From Homarus americanus (Eukaryota > Arthropoda > Malacostraca > Decapoda > Nephropidae), in NCBI RefSeq assembly GCF_018991925.1, contig NW_024753828.1, positions 802,859-866,858 on the forward strand: DNA of 64,000 nucleotides, read 5' to 3'. A program made the translations under genes and the position numbers. Under the pieces are notes generated by a model. That model worked only from the letters and a program-made list of their open reading frames with translations. It was not told the origin of the DNA and made no database searches. Within the stretch, counting starts at the first letter, position 1, and every line of letters begins with the position of its first letter. Of the stretch, positions 1 to 11,849 are shown piece by piece.

Positions 1-437
1 AAAAAAGCGTTTAGTTGAAGAGAGTCTCAAGCAAGATGTTACCTCCAGTGAAAACAGAGAGAGACTGACGCCTGTTTGCTGTGTTAAGAGGCTGGATGCC
101 GCGCATTAAACTAGTCACTTTACCTTCAATTTTGTTCAATAATTGTTAAAATGACTAAAAAATTGAATATTAAACTTTTAAAATTATTGAATAGTATAAA
201 CTTCTTGATATTTACAAAAATAGTAAGGAATTTAAGCCCTAGAACCGATTAATGTATTGGCGGACTGATACTAAAGCTGGTTGCCCGGTCAGTGCAAGCG
301 AAAACATGTTGAGGTCGGTTCGTAAGAAGTTCGTTAAGCGAATTTTTTTTCGTTAACCGAATTGAAGATCCTTATGGAAGGCAGTTCGTTAATCGAAATT
401 ACGTTAACCGAGGTGTTCGTTAAACGAGGGGTCACTG
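1..437 (+). mobile_element. TcMar/pogo-like TIR element, right-end fragment (copy A)
   Basis: The segment ends in a terminal motif (gaggggtcactg) followed by TA at 438-439, the target duplication of Tc1/mariner-class transposons. Subterminal 'ttaacgaa' repeats occur from about 330 to 425. The whole segment is closely repeated in reverse orientation at 6361-6797 and again in the same orientation at about 7216-7604. No transposase coding was seen, so this is a non-autonomous or truncated copy whose left part is outside the window or lost. It lies in the CLASP intron preceding the first visible exon. Confidence 0.7.
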
Positions 438-603
438 TATATACATATACTGTAGGCCTACATGAGTGAACAGTAATGAGAGTTTCAAATGGCGTTTCGT
501 AACTGGTGGCTACATTATCTTAACTACTTGTCTTATCAATATATTGCATTGTAATATTTAAGATTTTATGTAACATGTTATTAATTATGTTTTAAATTTG
601 CAG

Positions 604-709
604 GTGACTCTGAATGGGTTGGAGGTGATGACATTCCTGGTGGAGCGCATGAAGGAAGACTTTCGACCTTACCTCTCCTCCGTCATCCCCGCCGTTACTG
701 ACAGACTAG
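604..709 (+). CDS. CLASP: CLASP family protein, TOG1-domain exon (first in window)
   Basis: This is an internal exon of a CLIP-associating protein, a microtubule plus-end factor that promotes rescue and suppresses catastrophe through TOG-type HEAT-repeat arrays. Acceptor ...tttgcag precedes 604 and donor gtgagt starts at 710. The 35 full codons begin VTLNGLEVMTFLVERMKEDF and end in PAVTDRLG, aligning with the segment of animal CLASPs that ends in 'LPSLIDRLG' (family match from memory). The exon starts in phase 0 and ends one base into a Gly codon, completed by GC at 2014. An in-frame start just upstream is not credible because it precedes the splice acceptor. Initiator exons lie outside the window. 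Confidence 0.88.
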
Positions 710-1292
710 GTGAGTACAATTGTCTCACTACCCACACCCCTCACCGTAACAACATACACTGCAAAATACAAGGAGTTCATTTTATTTGGATTACCTGAAA
801 GAATCCACACCCCATTCTTATTTCACCTAAAGATTAACCAACCTAACCTCCCCCCAACAGTGTTAGGGTGGTTAATCTTATGCACTAAGCTGGGATGGAG
901 ATTCTTTAGGTGACCCGTTTAAAGGAGGGGAGGGGGGGGGGTTGTAAAGTGTTTCATGGTTAATTCGTGGTGTTCGACTCTCTTCCATTATTGGTGTGCG
1001 TTTTCCATTCTGATGATACATATCTCTTTAGTAGATAATTATCTACTAAAGAGATATGATTATAATCAGTGTGAAGTGACCGTGTGACATTTGGTACCAG
1101 TACTGTAGTTCTGTTTTGAGGGTAAAAGTGTTTATTGTACTGTAATTGGAGGTGCATTAGTTACGTTATGTGTACCTGTAATAAAATAAAAGAATACCGG
1201 GATATATAGTAGAAGAGAGCAGAAAAGTGTGCGTGTTTCTAATGATAATTAAAAATTTTTTGATAAATATTTGTGTAATAATACAGCATTAA

Positions 1293-1332
<40 letters not shown>

Positions 1333-2013
1333 AGATACAGCTTCAATAAGCTTAAAGTAGAGCACTGTACTGTACTGTACACATTGAACATCCCCCCTGT
1401 AGTATCTCTTGGAGATTAATATTGTTATGGTTTACCAGACATAAATGGACTGGTGGGTACTGTACTGTGCTTAATTCATAGTGAATTTATTTTTCACGTA
1501 TATTAGGAATAAAATTTTTAACTGAATATACATTAAGGTTTATTAACATCTGTACTGATAAAGTTGGATTAAAGATATCTCTCAAGAAGCTCTGTATGAC
1601 GTAGAAACAGATTACTGTACTGTACTCTTGTTGTCTTCCATGAATGAATCCTAATTATGGTTTTAATTGTTATGACTTGACAATGGTAATAACCATATAG
1701 TATTCAATTATAAGGTGCCAGTATTTTGCCCCTATGAACCATATTGCTTCTTAAAAAAATGGGGTGAAAGATATTGTTTTATTTGTCATTCATGTACTGT
1801 ACAGTGTGCTTAGATGTGCTCTAGTAATGTTTCATTGTGACAGTGCATAACTCATATACAGTATCCATGATGTTACAAAGAATGATATGAGGATTGTGCT
1901 GCCTCTGATGTTGTGTTGCATATTAGAATTAAAAAAAATTACAAACTGTATAAAGCCAATAAATTTCTTTTAGGTACAGTACTGTGATTGCTCATGCTTT
2001 TTCACTTTTGCAG
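710..2013 (+). other. CLASP: CLASP intron (1.3 kb)
   Basis: AT-rich intron between the first two visible exons. It holds a poly-G run near 930-941, an (ATT)n microsatellite at 1295-1330 and several copies of the palindromic motif tactgtac (for example 1365-1380, 1617-1624). No coding potential seen. Confidence 0.8.
1295..1330. repeat. (ATT)n microsatellite
   Basis: About 12 uninterrupted att units inside the CLASP intron. Confidence 0.95.
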
Positions 2014-2182
2014 GCGACAGCAAAGATGCAGTTCGAGAAAAGGCACAACTACTACTCTCCGCGTTGATGGACCATGTATTGTCCCCAAATAGCATGTTTG
2101 AAAGGCTTTTACCTGCCTTTTCACACAAAAATGGCAAAGTCAGAGAGGAGGCTATGACCTGTCTTCAGAATACTTTAACCAA
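2014..2182 (+). CDS. CLASP: CLASP family protein, TOG1-domain exon (second in window)
   Basis: Acceptor ...cacttttgcag precedes 2014 and donor gtgagt begins at 2183. The first two bases complete the Gly codon split across the previous intron, giving the TOG1 junction 'RLGDSKDAVREKAQ', equivalent to 'RLGDAKDSVREQDQ' in vertebrate CLASPs. It continues with a HEAT-type helix pair: LLSALMDHVLSPNSMFERL, then FSHKNGKVREEAMTCLQ, which matches 'GFKHKNFRTREGICLCL' in the family. The exon ends two bases into a codon (AA) that the next exon completes as Asn. Intact, no stops. Confidence 0.92.
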
Positions 2183-4676
2183 GTGAGTATTAGCAGATTT
2201 TTTAACTTTCACATTGTAGATCAGTGAGTTTTTCTTACCTTAGAAGCATTGCTTTGAGGCAGTGCTTTTTTTGCTTTCTTCCACTGATGGTTTGTCTTTG
2301 ACCCCAAATACATTGTGTGCAACAGAGTTATTATTAATGTTATTTTACTTGAGTGAGGCAGTGTGTAAAGTTATTTTATAATAATTGAATGCATATGTAC
2401 TAGCTAAAATCAGTTAAAAAAAATAAAATCCATTTGTAGAGGATTGAACATTGCATACATTGTACCAGTACACCTGTGAGCACATTTTTCTTACCAGCAG
2501 GGGGGAGGGGGGCTATGAAAATACTGTAATGTCACATTGTGCTTTTAATATACAGTACAATACTGTATAGTAATAAGTCAACCCTTTATATGCAGTACTG
2601 TACAGTACAGTATTTCATACTGGCTCATTTCCTACACTGTGCCCTTAAGTTAACCTTTTCTTTGTATCCCCACAACTGCATGCAGTTCCATGCATTCCTC
2701 CATGCAAACAACCTTCTTATTCTCATGCTATTTGATTCACTATCCACCTTACAATTGGCATCCCTCCTACTCCTCCTCCTCCTCCTCCATGCATTGACAT
2801 TGAGTATGTTTGTCACCCTTTTCATATGCATTTTTTGTGTCTATCTTTTCACTTTTCCATCCTACAAATGTTCTATCATTCATATTCCCAGTTTGTAAAT
2901 GCAGTATAAACATGTGTACATGTCAGTCGCAGTACAGTATATGCACACTGTAATACATCTACTTTGCCATTTGTAGTTCAGTAATGTATGTTCTCTTGAT
3001 TACCACTCATTCTTATTCCTAGCCCCGTGTAGCATGTAAAACAGTGTTCAGTAATACAGTATACTCTTTCACCAAAGTAAAGATTACCACAACCAATAAG
3101 CTGTGGGTTTGCACAATAAAACCCTCAATGGAGCTGTCATTTCTCATGTGATAATGTTAACTTTCCTCCAGACAGCAGCAGCAACATTTTTTCCCATCCA
3201 AGCCATTTCTTTCTTAATGAAGTGTGGCTGGAAACAAGACCAATTGTACATATATATTTTCCCTTCATTTGTTTTTTCATCAATTCTTACTACTGTAAAA
3301 GATATGTTCTGTAATAGGTATTCACTTATACAACAAGGCACTAAATATAGTTTACCCTTGTTGCTTCAAACAAGTACACTCACATTTTCCCACAAAAATA
3401 CTTGATGCTATACTCTCCATACAGTCGCACACACTGCTACTTCCTGGGTGTCCATCTCTTGTTTCTAAATCATTCTTCACCTCATCCCTCCTCATCGCTC
3501 TTGGTCTTCCCTACCCTCTTTTGCCATCTAACTCAGAATTATATACTTGTTTTACTAATCTTTATCTTTACATTCTCTCACTATATCTGTACCACCTGAC
3601 CAAACCCTGATTTACTCACTGTCCAACACTTCCTTTACTTCGATATCTCCCTATTTCTGTACTGGTCTATATTTGTAAGTACTGTACAGTATTTGGATCC
3701 CATTCACTCTGCATGCTTCTCTCAGGTACCTGTACTGTACATCATTTCTGTCACCTCTAATATGCTTCTTCCTCTTGCATCCAAAGCCATGCTTCACCCT
3801 CATACATCAGCCTCCTGAATGTCTGGCACACTTTGTTTTAGAGGCTTTCTAGATTTGGGAATTTTAAGGACTATTGGGTCTCACATACAGCATGGTGCAG
3901 TACATATCATTGGTTTGCACCCATAAGTTGATAATTCACAACTGACAACACATGCTGCTACTCATCTGCTTGAATATATTTACAAAAGGTTAAAAAGGTT
4001 GAGAAGTAAGCCTCCCCCAATGGTTAGATATCATAGCTAAGGAATCATCATTTGTGACATTCTTTGGAAAGGGCTTAATATTAAGTTTTATGTGTGTGGT
4101 TACTGGAGCAGTGGGATGTGTAGATGTACTAAATCTATTTGATCAGGAAGCAGCAGGCTGTTTGTTGCAGCTTGTAGAGAACATGGATAAGATCAAAACC
4201 TTGAGAGGAGGTTGTGAGACACAGAAAGTGGATATTTCAAAGGTATTACTGGTAGGTGATACTGTACCACATTATGACTTACAGTATTATTGATAAAATC
4301 AAAATTCACATGTACAGTAAAATAAAAAGGCATTGGGAATTAGTGATCACATCAGAATGTTATTGAGGTGACTGTTACCAGGTGATAGGTAACCAGAAGT
4401 ATGACAGAAAAGGGATTTAGTAGTAAAAATGGTGCTAGTATGGATAAATGTGTAACCATATACAGTTTGGTGGTGTTCTATAAGATTCTGAATGCTGATT
4501 TCATAGTCAAATATTCATCATGTTTTTGTTTTGTTTTTTACTTTATATTTTTTTCAGAGTGGTGGCTTGTATTGTTTCTTAGGTACTTCATGACTTAGGT
4601 TATTAATAATTCTTTGTGCATATCGTGTAAGCAAATTAATAATTTACTTGTATTACAAGATTTTATCATTTTTCAG
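2183..4676 (+). other. CLASP: CLASP intron (2.5 kb) with LINE-like debris
   Basis: AT-rich intron with many tactgtac/gtacagtac motifs (2596-2612, 3677-3690, 3732-3738), a T/C-rich stretch at 2640-2880 and possible minus-strand LINE debris at 3400-3850, described separately. Nothing else recognised. Confidence 0.7.
3400..3850 (-). pseudogene. Possible decayed LINE reverse transcriptase C-terminus
   Basis: On the minus strand, broken frames give a segment resembling the region after the RT core of arthropod LINEs (a 'RRLMYEGEAW' string near 3790-3838, compare the usual 'LLYGSE.W'). Near 3465-3525 comes a 'GRPRAMRRDEV' string, compare the common 'GRPRK.W.D.V'. Stops and frameshifts interrupt it. 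The order of the two motifs fits a minus-strand element. Similarity is short, so this is a weak call. Confidence 0.3.
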
Positions 4677-4853
4677 TCATAGTGCAACTTCAGTGACAGT
4701 GTCGCGTCTCATCCCACACATCGTCAAACTTCTGTCAGATCCAACAGCGCTGGTGAGAGACTGTGCATTCAATACCTTGGTGGAATGTTACAAACACTAT
4801 GGTGAAAGACTTAGAGCGGATTTGACGAAGAAACACAGTGTTCCACCAGCAAA
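4677..4853 (+). CDS. CLASP: CLASP family protein, TOG1-domain exon (third in window)
   Basis: Acceptor tttttcag precedes 4677 and donor gtgagt starts at 4854. The first base completes Asn (AA|T), then HSATSVTVSRLIPHIVKLL, a HEAT repeat with SDPTALVRDCAFNTLVECYK and finally HYGERLRADLTKK. This matches the end of TOG1 in animal CLASPs ('KIVPHICNLLGDPNSQVRDA', 'HVGERVRADLSKK', from memory). It ends two bases into a Lys codon completed by the exon at 9536. The 'GER.RADL' signature is the strongest single identifier of the gene. Confidence 0.94.
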
Positions 4854-5963
4854 GTGAGTTCCTTGTGTACATGTATTGGAATTGTTGTTGAATGTAATGT
4901 GCATCCAAAGGTAAGGGGTGTAATATAGTACTAGTGAAAAGTAGATTTAATAGTTATTGTTATATGAGTAGAGGAAATTAAGAATCATTGGTGTTAAGGC
5001 AAGATGAAAAATAAGTGAACATTGTAATTTATTCTGATGTAACAATTGTAACATGGTAATTTGAAAATTTCAATTGGAGTAAGAAAATCAAATTAGGGTC
5101 TTTGAATGGTTGGGTAATGGATTATTGTTATTGGTTTACCTTATCATTGCCTAAAGAAGTCTCTGAAAGCATCTTTAAAGTCTAGCTGTATTGTGGCATC
5201 TCCTTCCTCGAGTAACTAACTGGCTTTGTTTCTGCCCTCCGGAGAAAGGGAGGCCTTCTATACCTGCACCTGTCCCTCCCATGTATGTGGGAGTTGATGA
5301 ATAGTTCCTAGACTTGTTATGTAGATCATAAGATATCAGTCAAGCCCAGTAATCCACATTTTATGCCATCACTGTCTGGTCTTAATGGCTTCTTGTACTT
5401 TGTTATTTTGTGGCAGATGACTTGTTACTTCTTTTGGCACCATTGTTAGAAAGAATTTTGGCTGTAAATAAAGTCTTCAACATCTTAAGTGACTATCCTT
5501 GGGTATGTTTGTTTGAAGGTAGTGAGAATCAATGTAGGGAAGTTAAGGGAGATGGTAGAGTGATTGAATGTTTGTGCAATAGCTGGGTAAACGCAGAATT
5601 AAAAAAATCATAAATGCAGTTTGGGAAGATTTTATTTCTTAATACATTATGTTGATAATTTGAATAAAATTGATTTATTCATTGATAATACTGTAATTTA
5701 TATTTTCTTTCCCACAAAGAATGTAATTGATCTACTTACATATGTTGCATTATTTTTCATGTTCTAAGTAAATGACAGTTGTTTTTACTAAGGATTCTCA
5801 TCCCTGCACAATTCTGTACACTCTTCCACTCTCTCACCTCTCTCCCCCATACTCCCTTCTCTCCATGTACAACTCTACATACTCATCCATATTATCATCC
5901 CCCTTATCTGCACACACCTTTCCTCCATTTTTCCATCTCATTTTTAGCCTCTTTTTCACCATA

Positions 5964-7213
5964 CAGTGGTCCCTCGGTTAACGAACACAATTCGTTCCAG
6001 AAGGTTGTTCGTTAACCGAAACCATTGTTTCAATGGGATTTTGGGTAATTGGTTCTAGCTCACCGAAAATTACATACAAACTAAAAATAAATGCAGTAAA
6101 GTACACTTACTTTGAGGTGTGCATGTAGAAGGCTCCTGGTTGATGATGATGATGATGGGAATTAGAATGGGGGTGGAGGAGAAGGGAGAAGAGAGAAGAG
6201 AAGGCATTGGGGTGGAAGAGACATCACCCCATGCCGCCATTTCACCCATAAAATTTTAGTTTACTTGGTGTAATTCAAGATTATTTTCTTTAAATCAACA
6301 CTGCACTACATTATATATTGTCAATATGTAAAATAAACTTCAGAATGACCAATAATTGTACAGTGACCCCTCGTTTAACGAACTCCTCGGTTAACGAAAT
6401 TTCGGTTAACGAACTGCCTTCCATAAGGATCTTCAATTCGGTTAACGAAAAAAAATTCGGTTAACGAATTTCTTACTAACCGACCTAAACATGTTTTCGC
6501 TTGCACTGACCGGGCAACCAGCTTTAGTATCAGTCCACCAATACAGTAATCGGTTTTAGGGCTTAAATTCCTTACTATTTTAGTAAATATCAAGAAGTTT
6601 ATACTATTCATTAATTTTAAAAGTTTAATATTAACTTTTTTCGTCATTTTAACAATTATTGAACATAATTGAAGGTAAAGAAACTAGTTTCTGGCGTGCC
6701 ATCCAGCCTGTTAACACACCAGACAGGCGTTAGTCTCTCTGTTTTCAGTGTAGGTAACATCTTGCTTGAGACTCTCTTCAACTAAACGCTTTTTTTCTGT
6801 GTTTCCAAGCAAATTATTGGTCATTTTGAAATATATTTTATATATTGACAATATATAATGCAGTGCAGTGTTGATTTAAAGAAAATAATCTTGAAATACA
6901 CCAAGAGAACTAAAATTTTATGGGTGAAATGGTGCCATGGGGTGACTTCTCTTCCACCCCAATGCCTTCTCTTCTTCCTTCTCCTCCACCCCCATTCTAA
7001 TTCCCATCATCATCATCATCATCCAGGAGCCTTCTACATACACACCTCAAAGTAAGTGAACTTTTCTACCATTTTTGTTGAATTTAGGAAATTTTCGGTG
7101 AGCTGGAACCAATTACCCAAAAACCCATTGAAACAATGGTTTCGGTTAACGAACTTTTCGGTTAACGAACGACCTTCTGGAACGGATTGAGTTCGTTAAC
7201 CGAGGGGTGACTG
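5964..7213. mobile_element. 1.25-kb fold-back TIR element with nested related element
   Basis: Flanked by TA at 5962-5963 and 7214-7215, as for Tc1/mariner/pogo insertions. The left end (cagtggtccctcggttaacg) and right end (gttaaccgaggggtgactg) are inverted. The inverted similarity extends through roughly 390-bp arms (5964-6357 and about 6810-7213), including a gatgat run, a gggtggagga block and the sequence around 'ggtttcggttaacgaa'. The centre is occupied by copy B (6361-6797), an inverted relative of 1-437. No transposase frame was seen. It could form a very long hairpin in the CLASP pre-mRNA. Confidence 0.75.
6361..6797 (-). mobile_element. TcMar/pogo-like right-end fragment (copy B), inside the fold-back
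   Basis: Begins cagtgacccctcg directly after TA (6359-6360) and matches the reverse complement of 1-437 nearly end to end, stopping in the T-run at 6791-6797 that corresponds to the A-run at window start. It sits in the loop of the larger palindrome, implying nesting or a rearranged transposon whose two ends were inverted. Confidence 0.7.
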
Positions 7214-7215
7214 TA

Positions 7216-7604
7216 CTGTAAAAATAGTTTATGTTCAAGCAAGAAGCTTCCTCCACTGAGCAGGGACACACACTGACGCCATTTTGGGTGTGTTGAGTGG
7301 CTGTTTGGCGCACTAAAAACTAGTTCCCTGCACTTCAATTATATTAAATAATTGTTAAAATGACTAACAACTTTAATATAAGACTTGGACAATTATTGAA
7401 TAGTACAATCTTCTTGATATTTACTCAAATGGTAACGAATTTAAGCCCTAAAACCGATTACTGTATTGGCGGACTAATACTACAGCTGGTGAGCAGGCGA
7501 AAACATGTTGGGAAAAATTTGTAAGGAATTCGTTAACCGAAATTTTTTTGTTAACCGAAGTGAAGAATCTTATGGAAGGTAATTCGTTAACCGAGGGATC
7601 ACTG
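7216..7604 (+). mobile_element. TcMar/pogo-like right-end fragment (copy C)
   Basis: Same orientation and internal order as 1-437 (the 'aatagta..cttcttgatatttac' block, then 'ccgattactgtattgg', then paired ttaaccga repeats), ending gagggatcactg followed by TA at 7605-7606. The left boundary is ragged, so it is truncated or abuts the neighbouring fold-back. Confidence 0.65.
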
Positions 7605-8085
7605 TACATGCACCTGTTCATCCATCCTTACCCCTTACAAATAAATCCCATATACTATTTGATTTTTGCATGCTCCTCTGCTTTAGTTATTTCACACTAT
7701 CCTGCAGGTGCATTTCATAGTACCCTTCATGTCTTTCTATTCCCAGGCAAATACACCCACCCTTTGTATTTAGATTATATATTTTCTTATTTATTCTCCA
7801 TTTTAATTTTTTGGAGACGCCTCCCCTCTTTGTCCACTTACCTCATTTGTACCACTCACTTACACTTTCACATACTGTACATTCTTTCCATTATCCTTCT
7901 TATCTTGTGCCCAGACTCTTGAAACATTCCCATCTGTATATCTTTAAATAAATTTAATGAACTTAAATGCATATTAAAATTCTTAGCTAATGATGTGCAC
8001 TGAAATATTCCTCATCATTATGCTGTCTTGCATTTTTTGAAGCAGATTATGGTTTAATTATTTATATTATAGCCAAACCAGAATA

Positions 8086-8788
8086 CAGTGAACCCTCACT
8101 TTACGCGGTTAATTCAACCCACAGGGTACCGCGGAAAGTGAGAAACGCGTAAAGTGAACAACATAACATATGGGATTAATTGAAATAGAGACCGGGCCGA
8201 CCCCCAAACTCCACTTTTTCAGACACAATACCTACGTTGTAGTAAAAATAGCTTCTTAATTTTATGATGGTATGCACACACAATTAATAATTAAGAGAAA
8301 TATAAATAATATTAGGTTTTTTAACACTTACATTAGTAGAAAAGATGGCTGGGCACACGGGGATGGGGGGTTGGTTCCGAGGCAGAGGGCAGATTATATT
8401 GGCCCTCACCTGTATCACTTGTATCAATTGTATCACTATCCACCACAGAGGCTTATAGGGCCTCTTTGTCAAACCCCTCAAAGTCCATATAAGTCCATAT
8501 CCTCTCTATAATTATCACTATCACTGACTTGGGCCGGCTGTGGTGGGTGGCGGGTGAAGAACTCGGTAATGTTTTGATGACTGGGCGACCTTGTGCGCAC
8601 CCTGCTCGTGCCGCTTACACAACATGCCGGATGGCGGGAGGTTTGGATCCAAAAATGGTGCGGCTCGCCAGCCGCTCTCCGCGTAAAGGGGTACACGCAC
8701 CGCGGAATGTGAGCATTCCGGTTTCGGCAGGGTACCGCGTAAACGTGGAAACGCGGAATGTGGGACCGCGTAAAGTGAGGGTTGACTG
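8086..8788. mobile_element. 703-bp non-autonomous TIR transposon (TA target site)
   Basis: Flanked by TA (8084-8085, 8789-8790). Termini cagtgaaccctcactttacg and its near-perfect inverse (one mismatch in about 23 bp). The subterminal 'gcgtaaagtg'/'cactttacgc' motif recurs internally (about 8150, 8680, 8765). The internal sequence is GC-richer than its surroundings and has no transposase-like frame. A Tc1/mariner-superfamily MITE is the best fit. Confidence 0.8.
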
Positions 8789-9535
8789 TACAGTATTTAT
8801 TTTTTCGTGCGGTAACCATCACATTTTTAACCACTGGTGGCTAAATTGCCTCCTGTTTTCAAGTTATTTTAAAAACCTATATAAAGCTTTTTAGGGTTTG
8901 TAAATGTAAATGAAAAGTATGCATATTGTTGGTTTCCCATACAAAAATAATGAAAATTTTAAAGTCTCAAATATTTAACTGTTATGTTAGTGTCCTTTGC
9001 ACCACTGCTGGGGGTCCTCCCATTCCTTTGGGCTATTGATTATTGATTTCATTGTCTGTCAGCACTTCTGTCTCTTGCATCTTCAGTTTAAGAGGCTGCC
9101 TTCTTCACTTCATGAATGATTTGAGTTGAGGTTTGTAAACTTCAAGGAATTTAGGATTGGGTACTGTACATGCTTCGAGGCTGATTTACTTGCACTACTT
9201 AAGGGACTCGCCAAATCGAAAATATAATAATGAGTGGATTGTACATGAAGTAGGCAGGGTCACCCCTCTTTGTTATATACTTGTGATGAATACTAAGTGT
9301 CATATTATAGTAATTTTCCTTAAGTACATTTGCTACTTATTAGGCCCCGAGTGACATAATATATAATTCTTTTTTCTTCCCTGATTAGTGAATATCATAT
9401 TAAGATTTTAAATAGTTTAACTCTTTCAATCACATGTCCATTGAAGACATTGTCACAGCTTTTATATTCTTCAACCACTTCTGTATACAGTGTCTTGCTG
9501 GGAGTTAAATTAATACTAAATATGTTTGCTCTCAG

Positions 9536-9624
9536 ACTTCCAGGACTGATGACTCGATTTGATGACGTACGGGACACTGGCCTTATGTTTCCAACTGCCA
9601 TGACAGCTTCAGGAATAATAGAAG
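9536..9624 (+). CDS. CLASP: CLASP family protein, exon after TOG1 (fourth in window)
   Basis: Acceptor tttgctctcag precedes 9536 and donor gtatgt starts at 9625. The first base completes Lys, then LPGLMTRFDDVRDTGLMFPT follows. This corresponds to the 'LNVIFTKFDEVQKSG' helix that caps TOG1 in vertebrate CLASPs. It ends with TASGIIE plus one base of the next codon (phase 1), so a further exon must exist. None was identified in the remaining 54 kb, where a Ser/Thr-rich linker exon would be hard to see. Confidence 0.85.
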
Positions 9625-9713
9625 GTATGTAAACAATGCAATGGTGTTCTTAACATATGCAGTGAAGGAAAAAAAAGAACTCAAAAGGTGAGATATATAA
9701 TAAGCTTCTATGA

Positions 9714-10010
9714 ACGCCCGTATTATTAAACAACATCTTCCCTTGAAGAGGTTCGTCATGTTTCAACCCGAGTTTTAAAGTAAATGAGTCCTGAGGGACA
9801 CCGCAGTACAGTACTTAACGGGGTGGTGTGGCGGTAAGTTTAACTAATTTCAGTATTATAAATTAATTTTATTGGAATTAATTCATTTTACCGCCACATC
9901 ACCCCGTTAAGTACTCTACTGCGGTGTCCCTCAGGACTCATTTAGTTTAAAACTCGGGTTGAAACATGACGACCCTCTTCAAGGGAAGATGTTTAATAAT
10001 ATGGGTGTAC
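9714..10010. mobile_element. ~300-bp palindromic element (fold-back MITE)
   Basis: Two inverted arms (9714-9838 and 9888-10010) match almost throughout, e.g. 'aacatcttcccttgaagag' against its complement near 9976-9994 and 'cttaacggggtg' against 'caccccgttaag'. The loop is about 50 bp of AT-rich DNA. No coding. It lies just downstream of the fourth CLASP exon. Confidence 0.75.
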
Positions 10011-11849
10011 ATCTCTCCGTCAAATATAAAATGCTCCTGAAGAAAAAGAAAACGGTGGTGAGCGTATAAGGAAATACAAATGCAGTAATCTTGTGTTTAC
10101 TGTACCAGGTAACTTCAGTTAAGACACCATTGATCTGTGTAGAGAACATGAATACGGAACTCCCTCCAATCTGAATAATCATGTGTCAGTATGAAGACTT
10201 TCTTTTTTACAGTAAAGGTTTTCCAGAAATCAGCTGAAATGTTTACTGGGTTTTTGTTATTATTGTTACAGCGTAGATTTCTAAAGAGGTTTTAACATGT
10301 TTGTGTGTTTAAAAAGGATCAAGATATTTAAATGAAATAAGTAAATTAACAAAGATGCCCCAGGCTGCTGATGTGGATGTGGCACTAATTTGTTAGAGGC
10401 AAACAAATAGAAAAGATAAGGTGAGTAATAAAGAAAAGTGAGAATGAGAAGAATTATAAGCTTATAATTATTAATATACTGTACTGTACCTATTTTTCCA
10501 TCCTTGAAAGATATGAATCATCATCTAGAGAAAAATAAGGCTAAAAGGAAATTGCTTACTTGTGGTTAACTTATCCTCAGTTCATGGTCCTTAACCTGTC
10601 ATGTCACCAGAGATCGTTATTATAAACCACAGTTGGGTGCTTCCACAGTCATCTCTGTAGCAGATTATAAACATGTGCAATAGTTATTGTACATGCTGTT
10701 GGAAATTAGTGAATGTTTTCTCCCTTTAATTGGAAAGTTCTCAAATTATGTATGCTTATGTTCTCCTTCGAGGATATAGGATGATCTGTGTAGAATTTTA
10801 CATGAACAAAAACTTTATTGTGGTAAAGTTTTATCACTTTTAAGATTATCAAGGGAAATATAGTATGTTGATACAGTGTGTTGTTTGAAACAAAAAGGAT
10901 TTTCAACTGAATGTATGAACAGTGCTGGGGATTTGTCAGGGAAATGTGGAACTCACCAATTAACACTGGCATGATTGGATAGGGGTGCAGAGTTAAATAA
11001 GGGAGATCTCTGACTGACTTCAGGGAGGAGGATAAACCTCTTCCCAAACTAGATGTATTTATGAACACATCATTAAACTATTTAGGTTGATGGGTAATTT
11101 TAACACATTTATGTGATACTTTACAATGAGGAAACATATTATGAGACTAGGAAGTGAAAGATAAGTAACAAGATTAATTAATTCAGAGGTGGGTGGTAGT
11201 TAGGAAGAGGAGAAGGCCAGGAAGGAGATAGAAAGATGTGTTGAAGGATGCTCTTGAAGTCTGAGGAATGGGCATCCAGTGCATCAGGGAATTTAGCGCA
11301 TGGCATCAAGTAATTTTTGGGAATGGCTATGCGGTACTGTACTGGTAACAGGTGATGCTAACTTGTTTGCAGTGATAGGAGTGTCATGGCAGAGCACATA
11401 TTTTGTACCTGTAAAATTGAATGAAGGACAATAACTAAAGGAAAAAATACTTGTGTGTATACAATATTTATTCTTATATTTTGCCACCCTGCATTCAGCT
11501 GGAAAATAGTTGAAAGGAAAGAAGAATAAAAATACAATGAAATATAGACACCACGGTTCTCGGAAAGCATTTTTTTCCGATCGACACTAAATGTCTGACT
11601 TACAGGAAAGTTCATTTTACGAAAATAAATAACCAGTGGAAAAAACGGTGTTTGTGTGCAAGTGAGTTTACAATTTTATGATGTTCAGGAGTTTTGATTG
11701 CCTGCAAAGTATTTTGAGTTTCCATAGCATTACTCTTACCTTTATTGTTTGAGTGTAATTTGAAGGTAAGCTATCTGTGTTCCTGCCTCACTTCATTATT
11801 TGTTTGTGCTCTTGACAGTCCCACCAGATTTACTTGTGTCCCACTTGTA
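10011..11849 (+). other. Intronic sequence, no gene recognised
   Basis: AT-rich DNA downstream of the fourth CLASP exon. Only short open frames without family resemblance. A tactgtactgtacc motif lies at 10479-10492 and another at 11335-11342. Confidence 0.6.

Larger units (their letters stand above)
4854..9535 (+). other. CLASP: CLASP intron (4.7 kb) packed with TIR elements
   Basis: This intron contains the nested fold-back element 5964-7213, a third related fragment at 7216-7604 and a second TIR family at 8086-8788. The parts at 4860-5960, 7607-8085 and 8790-9535 are AT-rich, with T/C-rich patches at 5810-5960 and 7610-7920, and hold no recognisable gene. Confidence 0.75.

Noticed and set aside
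6375..6647. 90-codon minus-strand frame inside copy B
   Set aside because: It is the non-coding interior of a TIR element. The related copies at 1-437 and 7216-7604 do not preserve the frame.
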